Shown here one piece after another: positions 11,594-21,157 of a DNA stretch of 64,000 nucleotides (positions are counted from its first letter, which is position 1; each line of letters begins with the position of its first letter). Both the position numbers and the translations under genes were made by a program. The notes under the pieces were generated by a model. It had not been told where the DNA came from and did no database searches. It worked only from the letters and a program-made list of their open reading frames with translations. The stretch is from Limosilactobacillus equigenerosi DSM 18793 = JCM 14505 (GTDB taxonomy: Bacteria > Bacillota > Bacilli > Lactobacillales > Lactobacillaceae): assembly GCF_001311375.1 (NCBI RefSeq), contig NZ_BBAS01000004.1, forward strand, positions 1 to 64,000, written 5' to 3'.

Positions 11594-11799
11594 AAAAGGG
11601 AGCGTGACATGAACAGATGCTTGAAAGTTTACTTTCTTAGCAGCTGTCAATCGTCAGTGAACTAAAATTGATAAATTTTAGTTCGTCTTCACGCCCCCGC
11701 AAGCACAAATAGGGCTCGCAACGTTCGGATTTCCGACGTTGCGAGCCCATTTGCGTACTGTGCTGTTCGATTTTTCAAGATGTTGCCTGACTTATGTCA
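11594..11799 (+). repeat. 206-nt multi-hairpin repeat, copy 1 (element A)
   Basis: Nearly identical to the reverse complement of 29891-30096. It contains three nested hairpins: the AGCAGCTG-type arms near the start, GAACTAAAATT/AATTTTAGTTC around 11660, and a strong GGGCTCGCAACGT/ACGTTGCGAGCCC stem around 11710-11750. No open reading frame. It lies between convergent dnaD and ponA and may act as a terminator-like structure. Confidence 0.85.
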
Positions 11800-11816
11800 C
11801 AGCTTCTTTGTTGTGA

Positions 11817-14032
11817 TTAAGGATTTTGCTGATTTGTTTGCGGTGCTTGGGATGATTGTTGACCTTGTTGAGGTTGTGGCTCATTCCCACCAGTTTGACC
11901 CGGTTGACCGTTGCTAGATTGACTCATCATCATTGAGCTTGATGATGAACTAGATGAACTATATGAACTAGACGAACTTGATGAGTTTGATGAACTAGAT
12001 TTCTTTGCACCCCCGGAAGCATATTCAATGCTAAATGGGTAATCAACAAACATGTATTGCGTTACCCCTTGGACGTGCACGGCTTCAAGATCACTAGGCA
12101 TTGTCCAGTTACTAGCGTGGTTTCGGTTATCTAAGAAGCGCATGATTGACTTGTACAAGTACTTGGCACCATTAGCACCAGAGTCAGACATGGTAGTTTT
12201 GTTGTTATCGTAACCAGTCCAAACTGAAACGGCGTAATTCTTAGTGTAACCAGTTAACCAGGAGTCTAAAATCCCGGCTTGATTCCCACCGTCAGCGTTG
12301 GTCGTCCCGGTCTTACCAGCTTGGTTAACACCACTTAAGTAGGCTTCGGTCCCGGATCCATTACCGGAGAAGACGCCTTGAAGCATGTTCGTAATCATGA
12401 AGGCGGTTCCTTTACTCATTGCGCGTTTACCTTGCTTAGCAAAGGTCTTCGTGGTGCCTTCTTGCGTTGTAACTGACGTGACATAGTAAGGCTTGTAGTA
12501 AATACCACCATTAGCAAAAGCAGCATAAGCAGCGGCTTCTTGGAGTGGGGAAACGTTTAAGGCAATCCCATTTTGGTAGTGGTAAGGTTTCTTTTGACTG
12601 ATTCCTAAGCCTTTTAAGAATTCCGTGGCTTTATCAATTCCCACGGCTTGGAGGGCCCGGATGGCGGGCACGTTCCGTGATTCAACGAGGGCCGTTCGCA
12701 TAGAAATATTACCTTCGTAGCTATTATCAAAGTCCCGAATTAATCCTCCAGCATCGGGCCATTGCATTGGGGTATCGGCCACGACTTTGAAAGTTGGCCA
12801 GTGTAAGTATTCGATAGCCGGACCATAATCCATCATTGGCTTGGCGGTCGAACCAGAACTCCGGAAACTTTGGGTGGCCCGGTTGTAACCATAAACGGTG
12901 TTCTTTGGTAAGTTCCGGCCCCCTAACATGGCTACCACTTGACCATTGTGGGGATCAACGACGGCCACCCCAGCTTGCAGATTGGAGCTTTCAAAGCCAA
13001 TACCACCATTGGCTTCATCATAAAGATGTTGTTGGGCTTCCGTATCTAAATTCGTGTGCACCCGTAAACTGTTAGTGGTTGGGTTGTAACCTTTGGAAAC
13101 TAATTCGTTAATGACTTCCTTGACGTATGGATCAACGACCTGAGAGTCAACTTCAGAACCACTGGATTCAACGTTCCCGTGACTCTTATCTAAATTAGCT
13201 GTAACACTAACTTGCTTAGCTTGTGCGGCTTGGGAACTAGAAATGTAGTTATTCTTAACCATGGCATCTAAGACGATGTCGCGCCGTTCTTTGGCTAATT
13301 TCGTGTTAGATAAGGGGTTGTAAACGGATGGTGATTGGGGAATCCCGGCTAAGAGGGCCGTTTCTGCTAGGGAGAGTTGATCTAAATCTTTTCCGTAGTA
13401 GTATTGGGCGGCGGTCTTCATCCCATAAACCCCGTTCCCCATGTAAACTTTGTTTAAGTAGTAAGTTAAAATTTGGTCTTTGGAGAAGCGTTTGGAAATA
13501 TTGTAAGCTAACCAAGCTTCTTGGGCCTTCCGTTTGAAAGTTTGATCAGAACGGGCGGTTGAGAAGACAGATAACTTAATTAATTGTTGCGTAATGGTAC
13601 TCCCACCTTGGAGACCTTCACCACCGAGATTAAAGACGTTTGACACAGCCGCTTTCATAATCCGGGATGGTGAAACCCCGAGTTTTTCATGATAGAAGTT
13701 ATGATCTTCTACTGAAACAACGGCATTCTTTAATGATTTTGGTAATTCGCTACTATTAGCGTATTGACGTTTTTGGGCGCCTAGTCGTGAGACAATCCGA
13801 TTATCGGCATCTAAAATTACCGTCCCTGTTTGGGCCTTCAAGTCATCTTGCGTAATGGATGGTGCACTTGAGGCATAGAAAAAGAAGAGGGTAATTCCGC
13901 CAATTAATAAGAGCGTGATGATACCAGCGCTCCATTGGAAAAATCGTTTCCAAAAAAAAGTTTATTTGTTCGTAAATAATGACCAGTGGCGCGCAATTTT
14001 TGTCGCCAATCGGATTGATTATTTGACTTCAT
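11817..14032 (-). CDS. ponA: Class A penicillin-binding protein 1A
   Basis: Bifunctional peptidoglycan glycosyltransferase/transpeptidase. After a short cytoplasmic N-terminus and one membrane segment (GIITLLLIGGITLFFFYA) come the GT51 motifs VSVEDHNFYHEKLGV and GGSTITQQLIK, then the transpeptidase motifs SGSTAKP (catalytic Ser), SRN and KTGTT. The tail after about residue 660 is a low-complexity Ser run followed by Gln/Pro-rich sequence, probably spanning the wall. Start ATG 14032 with AGGAGG. One base is missing in a run of eight A (plus strand) near 13960, separating the N-terminal anchor from the rest. Corrected length about 738 residues. The start overlaps the end of recU. Confidence 0.92.
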
Positions 14033-14653
14033 GAGATCCTCCTAAATTGATGGTTGCTAAATATTGATCAACGGCCACTAAGTAATCTAATGGCGGGGCT
14101 AATCGATTCGGAATGACAAACCCATCCTGTTGAATTGTTGATAAGGGAATTGACTTACGAGCACCGTTGGCTTGGGCATCCCAAGCTTGATTAACAAGGC
14201 GGCTGGATAGAGATATGTTTGATGCAATTTAGTAAAGCGAATAATTGCAAAACAAATCCCAGCTTGTTTCAGACAGCGCCGAAAATGATCAATTTGGTGC
14301 TTATGAAAATTTTTCAATGGAAACGACGTCAGGTGTTGCGTTTCTTTAGCATCAAAATCAAGGTATTTCCCGCGATAAACACCATTGTAATCAGTCGTTG
14401 ATGGGCGCCTAAAATAGGCTTCCTTTACGACTGCGGCACTTCGTTTAGGATAATCAACTTTGACTAATTGAATCGGGGTTGGCTTTTTGTAGATTACGGC
14501 TTGCCCCGTTGTCACATAATATTGATTACTTTGATTGAGTTCACTTTCTAGTGTCATCCCCCGCTTGGCAGTGGATGGAGTGGTACTCAGTTGAGGATTA
14601 CCGGCGGGCGTATGGCGCGCCGGGTTCACCCCATTGGGATATTTAATCGCCAT
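14019..14653 (-). CDS. recU: Holliday junction resolvase RecU
   Basis: Resolves recombination intermediates; usually paired with ponA in Firmicutes, as here (recU end overlaps ponA start by 14 bases). Family features: KRGMTLESELNQSNQYY near residue 35, YPKRSAAVVKEAYFRRPSTTDYNGVYRGKYLDFDAKET in pieces across 70-105 with the nuclease D/E/K set, and a C-terminal LAPPLDYLVAVDQYL. One C is missing near 14205, so the last 60 or so residues lie in a different frame. Corrected length about 211. AGGGAGG precedes the ATG. Confidence 0.9.
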
Positions 14654-14747
14654 TTGTCATCCTCCCTTAGCTATGTGGTATATTATAGCAAACAATCGCT
14701 CCTTTGGCGACGTTAGGGGATTGAATGACTTGGAAAGGAATAAAACG

Positions 14748-15350
14748 ATGCGAAGAATTTGGTTAACTGGTTACCGGAGTTATGAATTAGGTGTGTTTGA
14801 AGATAAAGATACGAAAGTGACGGTAATTAAAATGGTATTAACCGAGCGTTTAACCCAACTTTTAAATCAAACGGAGGATGAAGTGTGGGTGATTGCGGGA
14901 CCACAAATGGGAGTTGAACGCTGGGGCCTGGAGGTAGCTAACGAATTAAAAGTTGATTATCCCCAATTGAAAACGAGCTTAATCATGCCATTTGCTGAAT
15001 TTGGCCGGCAGTGGAATGAAAGTAATCAATTTAAATTACAACAAATGGTGGCGCAAGTAGATTATTACGGGGAGGTTAGTAATTTACCATACCAAGGACC
15101 GGAACAATTGCGTCGCTATCAACAATTTTTAATGGAACATTCAGATTACTTATTAATGGTTTTTGATCCCGAACAAGAATTAAATCCTGATCAACACGCT
15201 AAACCATATTGGGATTATCAAGGGGCCCAAAGCTATCAAGCAACAGCGCCGGACTATGAAATTAGTTTAATTATGATGGACGAACTCCAAGAAGCCGCCG
15301 AAAATTGGGCTGAGCAACAACGTGAGGACGCTGAAACGTATGGAGAATAA
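14748..15350 (+). CDS. ypsA: YpsA-family protein (DUF1273, SLOG fold)
   Basis: Intact 200-residue protein of the DUF1273/YpsA family, a Rossmann-like SLOG domain thought to bind a nucleotide-related ligand; Bacillus and Staphylococcus YpsA affects cell division and works with GpsB. MRRIWLTGYRSYELGVF at the N-terminus is diagnostic. Start ATG 14748 with GAAAGGA; longer in-frame extensions lack a binding site. gpsB lies 70 bases downstream on the same strand, agreeing with the division link. Confidence 0.85.
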   Translation: MRRIWLTGYRSYELGVFEDKDTKVTVIKMVLTERLTQLLNQTEDEVWVIAGPQMGVERWGLEVANELKVDYPQLKTSLIMPFAEFGRQWNESNQFKLQQMVAQVDYYGEVSNLPYQGPEQLRRYQQFLMEHSDYLLMVFDPEQELNPDQHAKPYWDYQGAQSYQATAPDYEISLIMMDELQEAAENWAEQQREDAETYGE

Positions 15351-15419
15351 AAATAGTTGGTATTTTAAGCGGGGTTTGCTAGACTAACAATAAATAACTT
15401 AATATGAGGTGGTGAACAA

Positions 15420-15806
15420 ATGGTTCAACTCAATTTTACGCCCGAAGATATTTTAGATAAGCAATTTATTGAACGTGGAATGGGAAAAGGGTATGATCGC
15501 GTTGACGTTGATACGTTTTTAGATGATGTGATTAAGGATTACTATGCCTATGAAGCGGAACTCAAGCGGTTAGAAACGGAAAACCAACGCTTAGAAGCTG
15601 AATTGACGGCGGCACAAACTGCTCAGCCGGTGTCAACTCCTGCGCAACCGACTCCAGTTGCAACGGTTAACCCAACGCCACAAGTTAATCCAAGTGCAAC
15701 GTTGCCGGCAGCTTATGAAGATTTAGCGCGCCGAGTGGCTAATTTGGAACGACAAGTTTTTGGGGCAACGGATGCCGATGCCAATCAATACGATGAGTAT
15801 TTGTAA
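15420..15806 (+). CDS. gpsB: Cell-division regulator GpsB
   Basis: 128 residues. DivIVA-like N-terminal domain (LTPEDI-type segment FTPEDILDKQFIERGMGKGYDRVDVDTFLDDV), a coiled coil from about 40 to 65, a Pro/Thr/Ala-rich linker, and a C-terminal helix with YEDLARRVANLERQVFG. GpsB links divisome and penicillin-binding proteins. ATG with GAGGTGGTG upstream. Located between ypsA and the RNase P RNA gene as in most lactobacilli. Confidence 0.92.
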   Translation: MVQLNFTPEDILDKQFIERGMGKGYDRVDVDTFLDDVIKDYYAYEAELKRLETENQRLEAELTAAQTAQPVSTPAQPTPVATVNPTPQVNPSATLPAAYEDLARRVANLERQVFGATDADANQYDEYL

Positions 15807-15836
15807 TTTAAAATCAAATAGTATATAATATTCATC

Positions 15837-16225
15837 TGTAAGCTTCGGGTAATCGAGCGTAACTTTTGTTATGTTAGGAAGGTCCATGCTCGCACAGGCT
15901 GCGATGCCTGTAGTGTTTGTGCTCGCTGAAAAAAAATAAGGCGGGGCACCTACTTGATAGGTGACGGCGGAAAAAAAATGGCTACGGTCTTTGACTATGC
16001 CAAAGTATTCCTGAAAGTGCCACAGTGACGATACAATTTGGGAAACCAAGTTGGTGGAACGCGGTAAACCCCTCAAGCGGTAAACCCAAACTTTGGTAGG
16101 GGAGCTTTGGATAACGAATTGAAGTGATTCCAGGGGAGTATCATTTATGATACTGAGATAGATGATTACCACGGTATTATTTGGCCTGAAATAATACTTT
16201 GACAAAACATGGCCTACAGGAGTTT
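15837..16225 (+). ncRNA. rnpB: RNase P RNA, type B
   Basis: Ribozyme for tRNA 5' maturation. Conserved blocks: TCGGGTAATCG near the start (15846), GGAAGGTCCATGCTCGCACAG (CRI region, 15878 on), TAGTGTTTGTGCTCGCTGAA, and GGCCTACAGGAG near the 3' end. The order and the Bacillus-type insert pattern fit type B. Ends shortly before a terminator. Boundaries are approximate to within about 10 bases. Confidence 0.93.
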
Positions 16226-16235
16226 ACATGCCAGG

Positions 16236-16263
16236 TGCCCGGTTTTTAACCGGGCTTTTTTTG
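16236..16263 (+). terminator. rnpB terminator
   Basis: GCCCGGTT/AACCGGGC hairpin followed by eight T. Confidence 0.9.
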
Positions 16264-16323
16264 TGGACAAATGATTATGTTAAAATAAAAGCGCAGTATG
16301 GACACTTAAAGAGGTGAGGTTTA

Positions 16324-17484
16324 ATGTGGCTAACTCCAATTAATCATCAAGGGGCTATCAAGGCCGTTGATTTAGTTCAGCGGCATTTATTAATTGTTGG
16401 CCAAACTGGGAGTGGCAAAACGACGACGGCGTTAGGGCTCTTAAGTGAACTCCAACAGGCCAATCAAACAACGATTGTCTTTGATCCAACTGGTGAGTAT
16501 GCCAAGTTGCCAAATACAATTACGTATCGGTTTGGTGACAATGCGTATCTTGATCCGGGCAACTTATCCTGGCCACAATTGCAACAACTATTGCAATTAC
16601 CACCAGTGACTCAATTACAGGAACAGCAAATTGAGCAAGCGATCCAAACATTGCGGTATCAAGCCAATGTCGCAAATGTGAAGCAACCTTGGGATTGGTG
16701 TGGTCAAGCACAAGCGACCTGGGAAGGAATGTTAAGGCGGTTAGGAAGTTGGAGTGATAGCTATCCCGTTACCTTATTGCCAACTCAATGGCGTCAGGTG
16801 ATGGTCGCGCCGGACGCGCACCAACCGGACTATACGCTACTGGGCCAACAAGTTGATCCGGAACAAGTTCATGCGGCGTGGCCAATGATGCAAGCGATGA
16901 GGACAAAATTACATGACCCGATTTATCAGCGATTATTTGCTTTAACACCGGGCAACGGCGTTCAAAGTGAATTAACCTTTGTGTTAAAAATGTTTTTAAA
17001 GCATCCGAGTCAGCACCGGACGTTGGTGATTGATTTATCCTTATTAAAGGATTTAGCACTGAGTCAACAAGTTGTCTTGTCGGTGCTATATCAAACGATG
17101 CTTAATTATCGCTTACAAACGGCAGAACGGTTCCCAGTCCAAGTAGTTTTAGATGAAGCCCATCGCTACTTACCAACGGATGAGCATCAATTAGCTGCTA
17201 ATGGGTTATTTCAAGTCGCGCGGGAAGGTCGTAAAGTGGGCTTAACGATGGTTGTTACAACGCAATCCCCACTTGATTTGCCGGCCCGGTTACGATCACA
17301 ATTTGCTCATCAAATGATGCATTATTTGGGGAGCAAAGCAGAATGGCAGTCGTTGGGAATTATGCAAACCAAATTACCAACTTTATCGACGGGGCAGTGT
17401 TTAATTCAAGGACTAACCGAACAAGTATTACCATATCAAGTCGCTTACCAACATGGTGGCCAGGCAATTAAAGGAGAAAATTAG
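16324..17484 (+). CDS. HerA-like ATPase (DUF87)
   Basis: 386-residue P-loop ATPase. Walker A is GQTGSGKTTTALG (residue 29 on), Walker B VVLDEAHRYLPTDE near 275, and an arginine-rich VAREGRKVGLTMVVTTQSP segment near 300 typical of HerA/VirB4-like motors. Its substrate is unknown; bacterial relatives are often linked to DNA end processing or defence, but this copy sits between rnpB and an rRNA methyltransferase gene in an ordinary housekeeping setting and overlaps the latter by one base. No NurA-type nuclease lies beside it. Confidence 0.75.
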   Translation: MWLTPINHQGAIKAVDLVQRHLLIVGQTGSGKTTTALGLLSELQQANQTTIVFDPTGEYAKLPNTITYRFGDNAYLDPGNLSWPQLQQLLQLPPVTQLQEQQIEQAIQTLRYQANVANVKQPWDWCGQAQATWEGMLRRLGSWSDSYPVTLLPTQWRQVMVAPDAHQPDYTLLGQQVDPEQVHAAWPMMQAMRTKLHDPIYQRLFALTPGNGVQSELTFVLKMFLKHPSQHRTLVIDLSLLKDLALSQQVVLSVLYQTMLNYRLQTAERFPVQVVLDEAHRYLPTDEHQLAANGLFQVAREGRKVGLTMVVTTQSPLDLPARLRSQFAHQMMHYLGSKAEWQSLGIMQTKLPTLSTGQCLIQGLTEQVLPYQVAYQHGGQAIKGEN

Positions 17485-18621
17485 TGCAAACTTATCAATT
17501 AATGGCGACGGCTGCTTCGGGAATTGAAGCGTTAGTCAATCGTGAACTAAAAGATTTAGGCTATCAAACTAAAACTGAAAATGGGCGGGTTCGCTTTACG
17601 GGAACGATGGCGGATGTGGCGAAAACCAATTTATGGTTACGAACTGCTGACCGAATTAAGATTATTGTGGGTGAATTTGATGCCCGTGATTTTGATACGT
17701 TATATGAACAAACGAAAGCTTTGCCGTGGGAAGAATATTTGCCGCTTGATGCCGAATTCCCCGTGGCGGGGCGGAGTAGCCACCATTCCCAATTGCACCA
17801 CGTACCAACGGTTCAATCAATTACGAAAAAGGCAATTGTCGAACGGTTGAGTAGTGTTTATCATCGCCGGACACGCTTGAGTGAAACGGGAGATAAGTAC
17901 CCGTTAGAAGTGGCGATTGATAAAGATCACGTCTTGCTGACCCTTGATACTACCGGGGATAGTTTGTTTAAGCGGGGGTATCGGGTAGCCAAGGGGGCGG
18001 CCCCGATGAAGGAAAATATGGCGGCCGCTTTAGTAATGTTAGCCCACTGGTTCCCAGATAATCCGTTTGTTGATCCAACGTGTGGTTCGGGGACGATTCC
18101 GATTGAAGCAGCCCTGATTGGACATAATATTGCGCCGGGGATTAATCGTGGGTTTGTCTTTGATGCGTGGAGTAATTTAACACCCGCTAATTTATTAGAT
18201 GATGCTAAAGATGAAGCGGATAGCTTGGCTGATTATGATATTGAATTAGATATTACCGGATATGATATTGATCAAAAGATGGTTGAAATTGCCCAACAAA
18301 ACGCCCGGGCGGCCGGGTTAAGTCAATCGGTAACGTTTAAACAATTAGCGGCTAAAGATTGGCATACGGATAAAATTAATGGTGTAATCGTTGCTAATCC
18401 GCCATATGGGGAACGGTTAAGTGATCAAGCCAGCGTTCGAGAATTGTACCGTGACATGGGGAAGATTTACCAACAAATGCCAACTTGGAGCAAGTATATT
18501 TTAACGGCGGATCTTGAATTTGAAACGTATTACGGGGCACCGGCAACGAAGAAACGGAAATTATATAACGGGGTATTACGGACCGACTTGTTCCAATATT
18601 GGGGCAAAAAAACAACGATAG
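17484..18621 (+). CDS. THUMP-domain class I RNA methyltransferase (RlmL/YpsC type)
   Basis: Probable 23S rRNA guanine-N2 methyltransferase. N-terminal THUMP domain (about 1-160), then a Rossmann methyltransferase domain with DPTCGSGTIPIEAALI near 195 and the N2-guanine motif ANPPYGERL near 305. GTG start overlaps the upstream stop by one base. A run of seven A at 18606-18612 probably has one too many: with six the protein ends QYWGKKQR at the TAG at 18619-18621, the family-like end. As printed the frame runs on through a tandem repeat to 18656, which I regard as spurious. Confidence 0.85.
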
Positions 18622-18644
18622 TAATTAGTATGCGAATTAGTATG

Positions 18645-18755
18645 CGACGCCGTTAAAAACTTCCGTAGGGTAAGCCTTGCCTCCCGTGCGATGGAAGGCA
18701 CTTCCATCGGAGGAGGTTGGCTTAGCCATAGGAAGTTTAGGCGGAGCATCACTAC
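18645..18755. repeat. Multi-stem intergenic element resembling element B
   Basis: Nested inverted segments: GACGCCG to GGCGG at the ends, CTTCC to GGAAG inside, GGGTAAGCC to GGCTTAGCC next, and GATGGAAG/CTTCCATC at the apex. The order of stems resembles the elements at 32511-32750 and 49699-49817, with little sequence identity. The 18622-18969 gap contains this, smaller hairpins and the terminator, with no gene seen. Confidence 0.5.
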
Positions 18756-18847
18756 TAATGTGATTAGTGCTTAGAATCGCGCTAGAGCGACGCTGCGAAC
18801 ATCATCACAATTGTGAGTAGCGTACATTGCTACGTGAGTATATAAAC

Positions 18848-18898
18848 AAAAAAAAGGGACCCACAGTGTCGGAAAACGAACACTGCGGGTCCCTTTTT
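18848..18898. terminator. Strong bidirectional terminator
   Basis: AAAAAAGGGACCCACAGTGT pairs with ACACTGCGGGTCCCTTTTT, loop around CGGAAAACGA. Lies between the plus-strand methyltransferase and minus-strand rnhA. Confidence 0.9.
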
Positions 18899-18969
18899 GT
18901 GATTAGCTACCGTTGGCTTTTATACTGGGCTCACGACCTACATTTTTGATATAATATTATCTGGATTGA

Positions 18970-19350
18970 CTATGAAAGGGCCTGCAATGCTAAGTGATGG
19001 GCGCCTTGGTTATCGCGATCAGGAATCCATTGCACAACAACGGGATCAAACCGGTCTAACTGGTTGTTTAATAAGGCTAGTTGTTGGGCATAGTGATGGC
19101 TATAATTTTTCGTAATCGCATCACTGACGAGGCGGCTGTCAGTATAAAACATGACAATTTGTGGTGGCAACTGGAACGTTTGTAGTTGTTCAAAGCCCCA
19201 AATCGCAGCCGCAAACTCGGCTTGGTGATTATCCATTGGGCCGAGCGCTGTTTTAAGTTGGTATTGTTGCTGGTCAGTTACAATGACACAGCCGGCGCTT
19301 GCTTGCTGATCAATGGGCCGAACGGCGGCATCAGTATAAATTTTAATCAT
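18970..19350 (-). CDS. RNase HI-family protein
   Basis: 126 residues with the RNase H fold: IYTDAAV at the N-terminus (first catalytic Asp), HQAEFAA near 43 (catalytic Glu), FYTDSRLV near 68 (second Asp) and a C-terminal RDNQGAHHLALQAL with the fourth Asp. Short single-domain form, probably removing RNA from RNA/DNA hybrids. Divergent from ebsA, as usual for this cluster in lactobacilli. Confidence 0.82.
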   Translation of the reverse strand: MIKIYTDAAVRPIDQQASAGCVIVTDQQQYQLKTALGPMDNHQAEFAAAIWGFEQLQTFQLPPQIVMFYTDSRLVSDAITKNYSHHYAQQLALLNNQLDRFDPVVVQWIPDRDNQGAHHLALQALS

Positions 19351-19385
19351 TAATTATCACTTCCAAATTGAATTGAGGTATTCAT

Positions 19386-19769
19386 ATGGTAACAAATCAA
19401 AAGTTCTTCTATCAACCAGATTTAACCACCACCATTATTAATTGGTGTTGGATTATGATGATTTTAATTGTGGGGGTGATTATTTGGTTGGAAATTACCG
19501 TTTTTAATCCCTGGACGGCGGTGTTAATCGCGATTTGGCTCTTAGTGGCCAGTTTAGTCTTATTCCGGCGGACGATTGTGATAACTCCGACGCGTTTAAT
19601 TATTAATCGAATCTGGCAATCACGAGCGGTAGAAATTGAATGGGCGTCCGTCCGGCATTTTACCACGCAAGGGAAAACGACGATGTTTACGGTAAACGGG
19701 CAATGGTTTACGTTAACGCTGTCAAAACGAGCGCAATTGGCAATTCAACAACATTTAACAATTGATTAG
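19386..19769 (+). CDS. ebsA: EbsA-family membrane protein
   Basis: 127 residues with two adjacent hydrophobic segments (about 18-40 and 43-62) followed by a PH-like soluble domain (TPTRLIINRIWQSRAVEIEW). Matches the EbsA family, found next to rnhA and lspA in lactobacilli and enterococci. Exact function unknown; named in Enterococcus for a role in surface aggregation-substance binding. ATG has an adequate GAGG upstream. Confidence 0.7.
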   Translation: MVTNQKFFYQPDLTTTIINWCWIMMILIVGVIIWLEITVFNPWTAVLIAIWLLVASLVLFRRTIVITPTRLIINRIWQSRAVEIEWASVRHFTTQGKTTMFTVNGQWFTLTLSKRAQLAIQQHLTID

Positions 19770-19783
19770 GAGGGCAATGTACC

Positions 19784-20224
19784 ATGGGGGCATACTTATT
19801 GTGGTTAGTAATTTTAGTATTAGCTGATCAAGGGTTGAAGTGGTGGACGGTGGTACATTTACAGTTAGGACAAACTAAAACGATCATTCCACAGGTTTTA
19901 GCGCTGACCAATGTCCATAATGATGGGGCAGCTTGGAGTAGTTTTGCCGGGATGCAAGGCCCCTTAATTACCGTTGGCATTATCGTGTTGGTGATTGGAA
20001 CTTATTATTTGATTAAACATGTCAAGACCAAGCCGGTTCACTGTGTGGCGGTTGTGTTAATTATGGCCGGGGCAATTGGGAATTTAATTGACCGAGTAAT
20101 GCAAGGCTATGTGGTCGATATGTTCATGACCAAGTTTATCAATTTTCCGATTTTCAATATAGCGGATATTTGCTTAACCGTCGGGACGATTTTATTGATT
20201 ATTTTAATTCTGCGGGAGGATTAA
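19784..20224 (+). CDS. lspA: Lipoprotein signal peptidase
   Basis: Aspartyl membrane protease cleaving prolipoprotein signal peptides. 146 residues, four membrane segments. Conserved boxes: DQGLKWW, NDGAAWS, GAIGNLIDRV (first catalytic Asp region) and FNIADICLTVG (second catalytic Asp). AGGAGG precedes the ATG. rluD begins two bases after its stop, so the two are coupled. Confidence 0.93.
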   Translation: MGAYLLWLVILVLADQGLKWWTVVHLQLGQTKTIIPQVLALTNVHNDGAAWSSFAGMQGPLITVGIIVLVIGTYYLIKHVKTKPVHCVAVVLIMAGAIGNLIDRVMQGYVVDMFMTKFINFPIFNIADICLTVGTILLIILILRED

Positions 20225-20225
20225 C

Positions 20226-21137
20226 GTGGAAACAAAACAGTTAACCATTACGGATACCATGACCGGACGCTTAGATAAAGTATTAGCGACCCAATTTAGT
20301 CAGTATTCACGCTCACAATTAAAGCACTGGCTTGATGATGGATTGGTCTTAGTCAACGGTCAAGTGATGAAGGCGAAGTATAAGGTGCAAGTTGGCGATG
20401 AAATTCAAATTACACCGCCAGAAACAAAAGCGATTGATTTAGTAGCCCAAGATATTCCGTTGGACATTGTTTATGAAGATGATGACGTGTTGGTGGTGAA
20501 CAAACCCCAAGGGATGGTCGTTCACCCCGCTCCGGGGCATCCTGATGGGACATTAGTAAATGCGTTGTTATATCATGCTCCACTTTCAACGATTAACGGC
20601 GAATTTCGGCCCGGCATTGTCCACCGGATTGATAAAGATACGTCAGGATTATTAATGGTTGCCAAAACGGATCGCGCGCACCAAAGCTTGACGGCGCAAT
20701 TAAAGGCGAAAACCAATGAGCGGGAATATGTTGCCTTAGTGCATGGTGTGATTAAAGAAGAGCGAGGAACGATTAATGCGCCTATTGGTCGTTCGCCAAA
20801 GAATCGCCAACAACAGGCCATCGTTGCCAATGGTCGCCCGGCAGTAACACATTTTGAAGTCTTGAAACGGTATCAACACTATACGTTGGTCAGCTGTCGG
20901 TTAGAAACGGGGCGGACGCACCAGATTCGCGTGCATATGAAATATATTAATCATCCGTTGGCTGGTGATCCAGTATACGGTCCGCGGAAAACATTGCCTG
21001 GCAATGGCCAATACCTACATGCGCGGACCCTGGGATTTACCCATCCAGTTACGGGGGAAGTGATGACGTTTACGGCTCCATTGCCGGAATGGTTTGCAAC
21101 TCAATTAGCGCGCCTTGATCAAACGGATGCGCTTTAG
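20226..21137 (+). CDS. rluD: RluD-family 23S rRNA pseudouridine synthase
   Basis: 303 residues: N-terminal S4 RNA-binding domain (about 15-75, YSRSQLKHWLDDGLVLVNG) and a catalytic domain with GIVHRIDKDTSGLLMVAKT carrying the catalytic Asp, plus the TGRTHQIRVHM box. GTG start. Immediately downstream of lspA. In many lactobacilli the pyr operon follows here; in this window a divergent carAB-like pair does. Confidence 0.9.
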   Translation: METKQLTITDTMTGRLDKVLATQFSQYSRSQLKHWLDDGLVLVNGQVMKAKYKVQVGDEIQITPPETKAIDLVAQDIPLDIVYEDDDVLVVNKPQGMVVHPAPGHPDGTLVNALLYHAPLSTINGEFRPGIVHRIDKDTSGLLMVAKTDRAHQSLTAQLKAKTNEREYVALVHGVIKEERGTINAPIGRSPKNRQQQAIVANGRPAVTHFEVLKRYQHYTLVSCRLETGRTHQIRVHMKYINHPLAGDPVYGPRKTLPGNGQYLHARTLGFTHPVTGEVMTFTAPLPEWFATQLARLDQTDAL

Positions 21138-21157
21138 AAAGAAGAGGGGGCGGCAAG

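Noticed and set aside
11594-11799. Element A as an insertion sequence
   Set aside because: No transposase frame, no clear terminal duplication; it is a short structured repeat.
18622-18656. C-terminal extension of the THUMP methyltransferase with a repeated ISMR unit
   Set aside because: It arises from a likely extra A in a run of seven; with six A the protein ends at a normal position.
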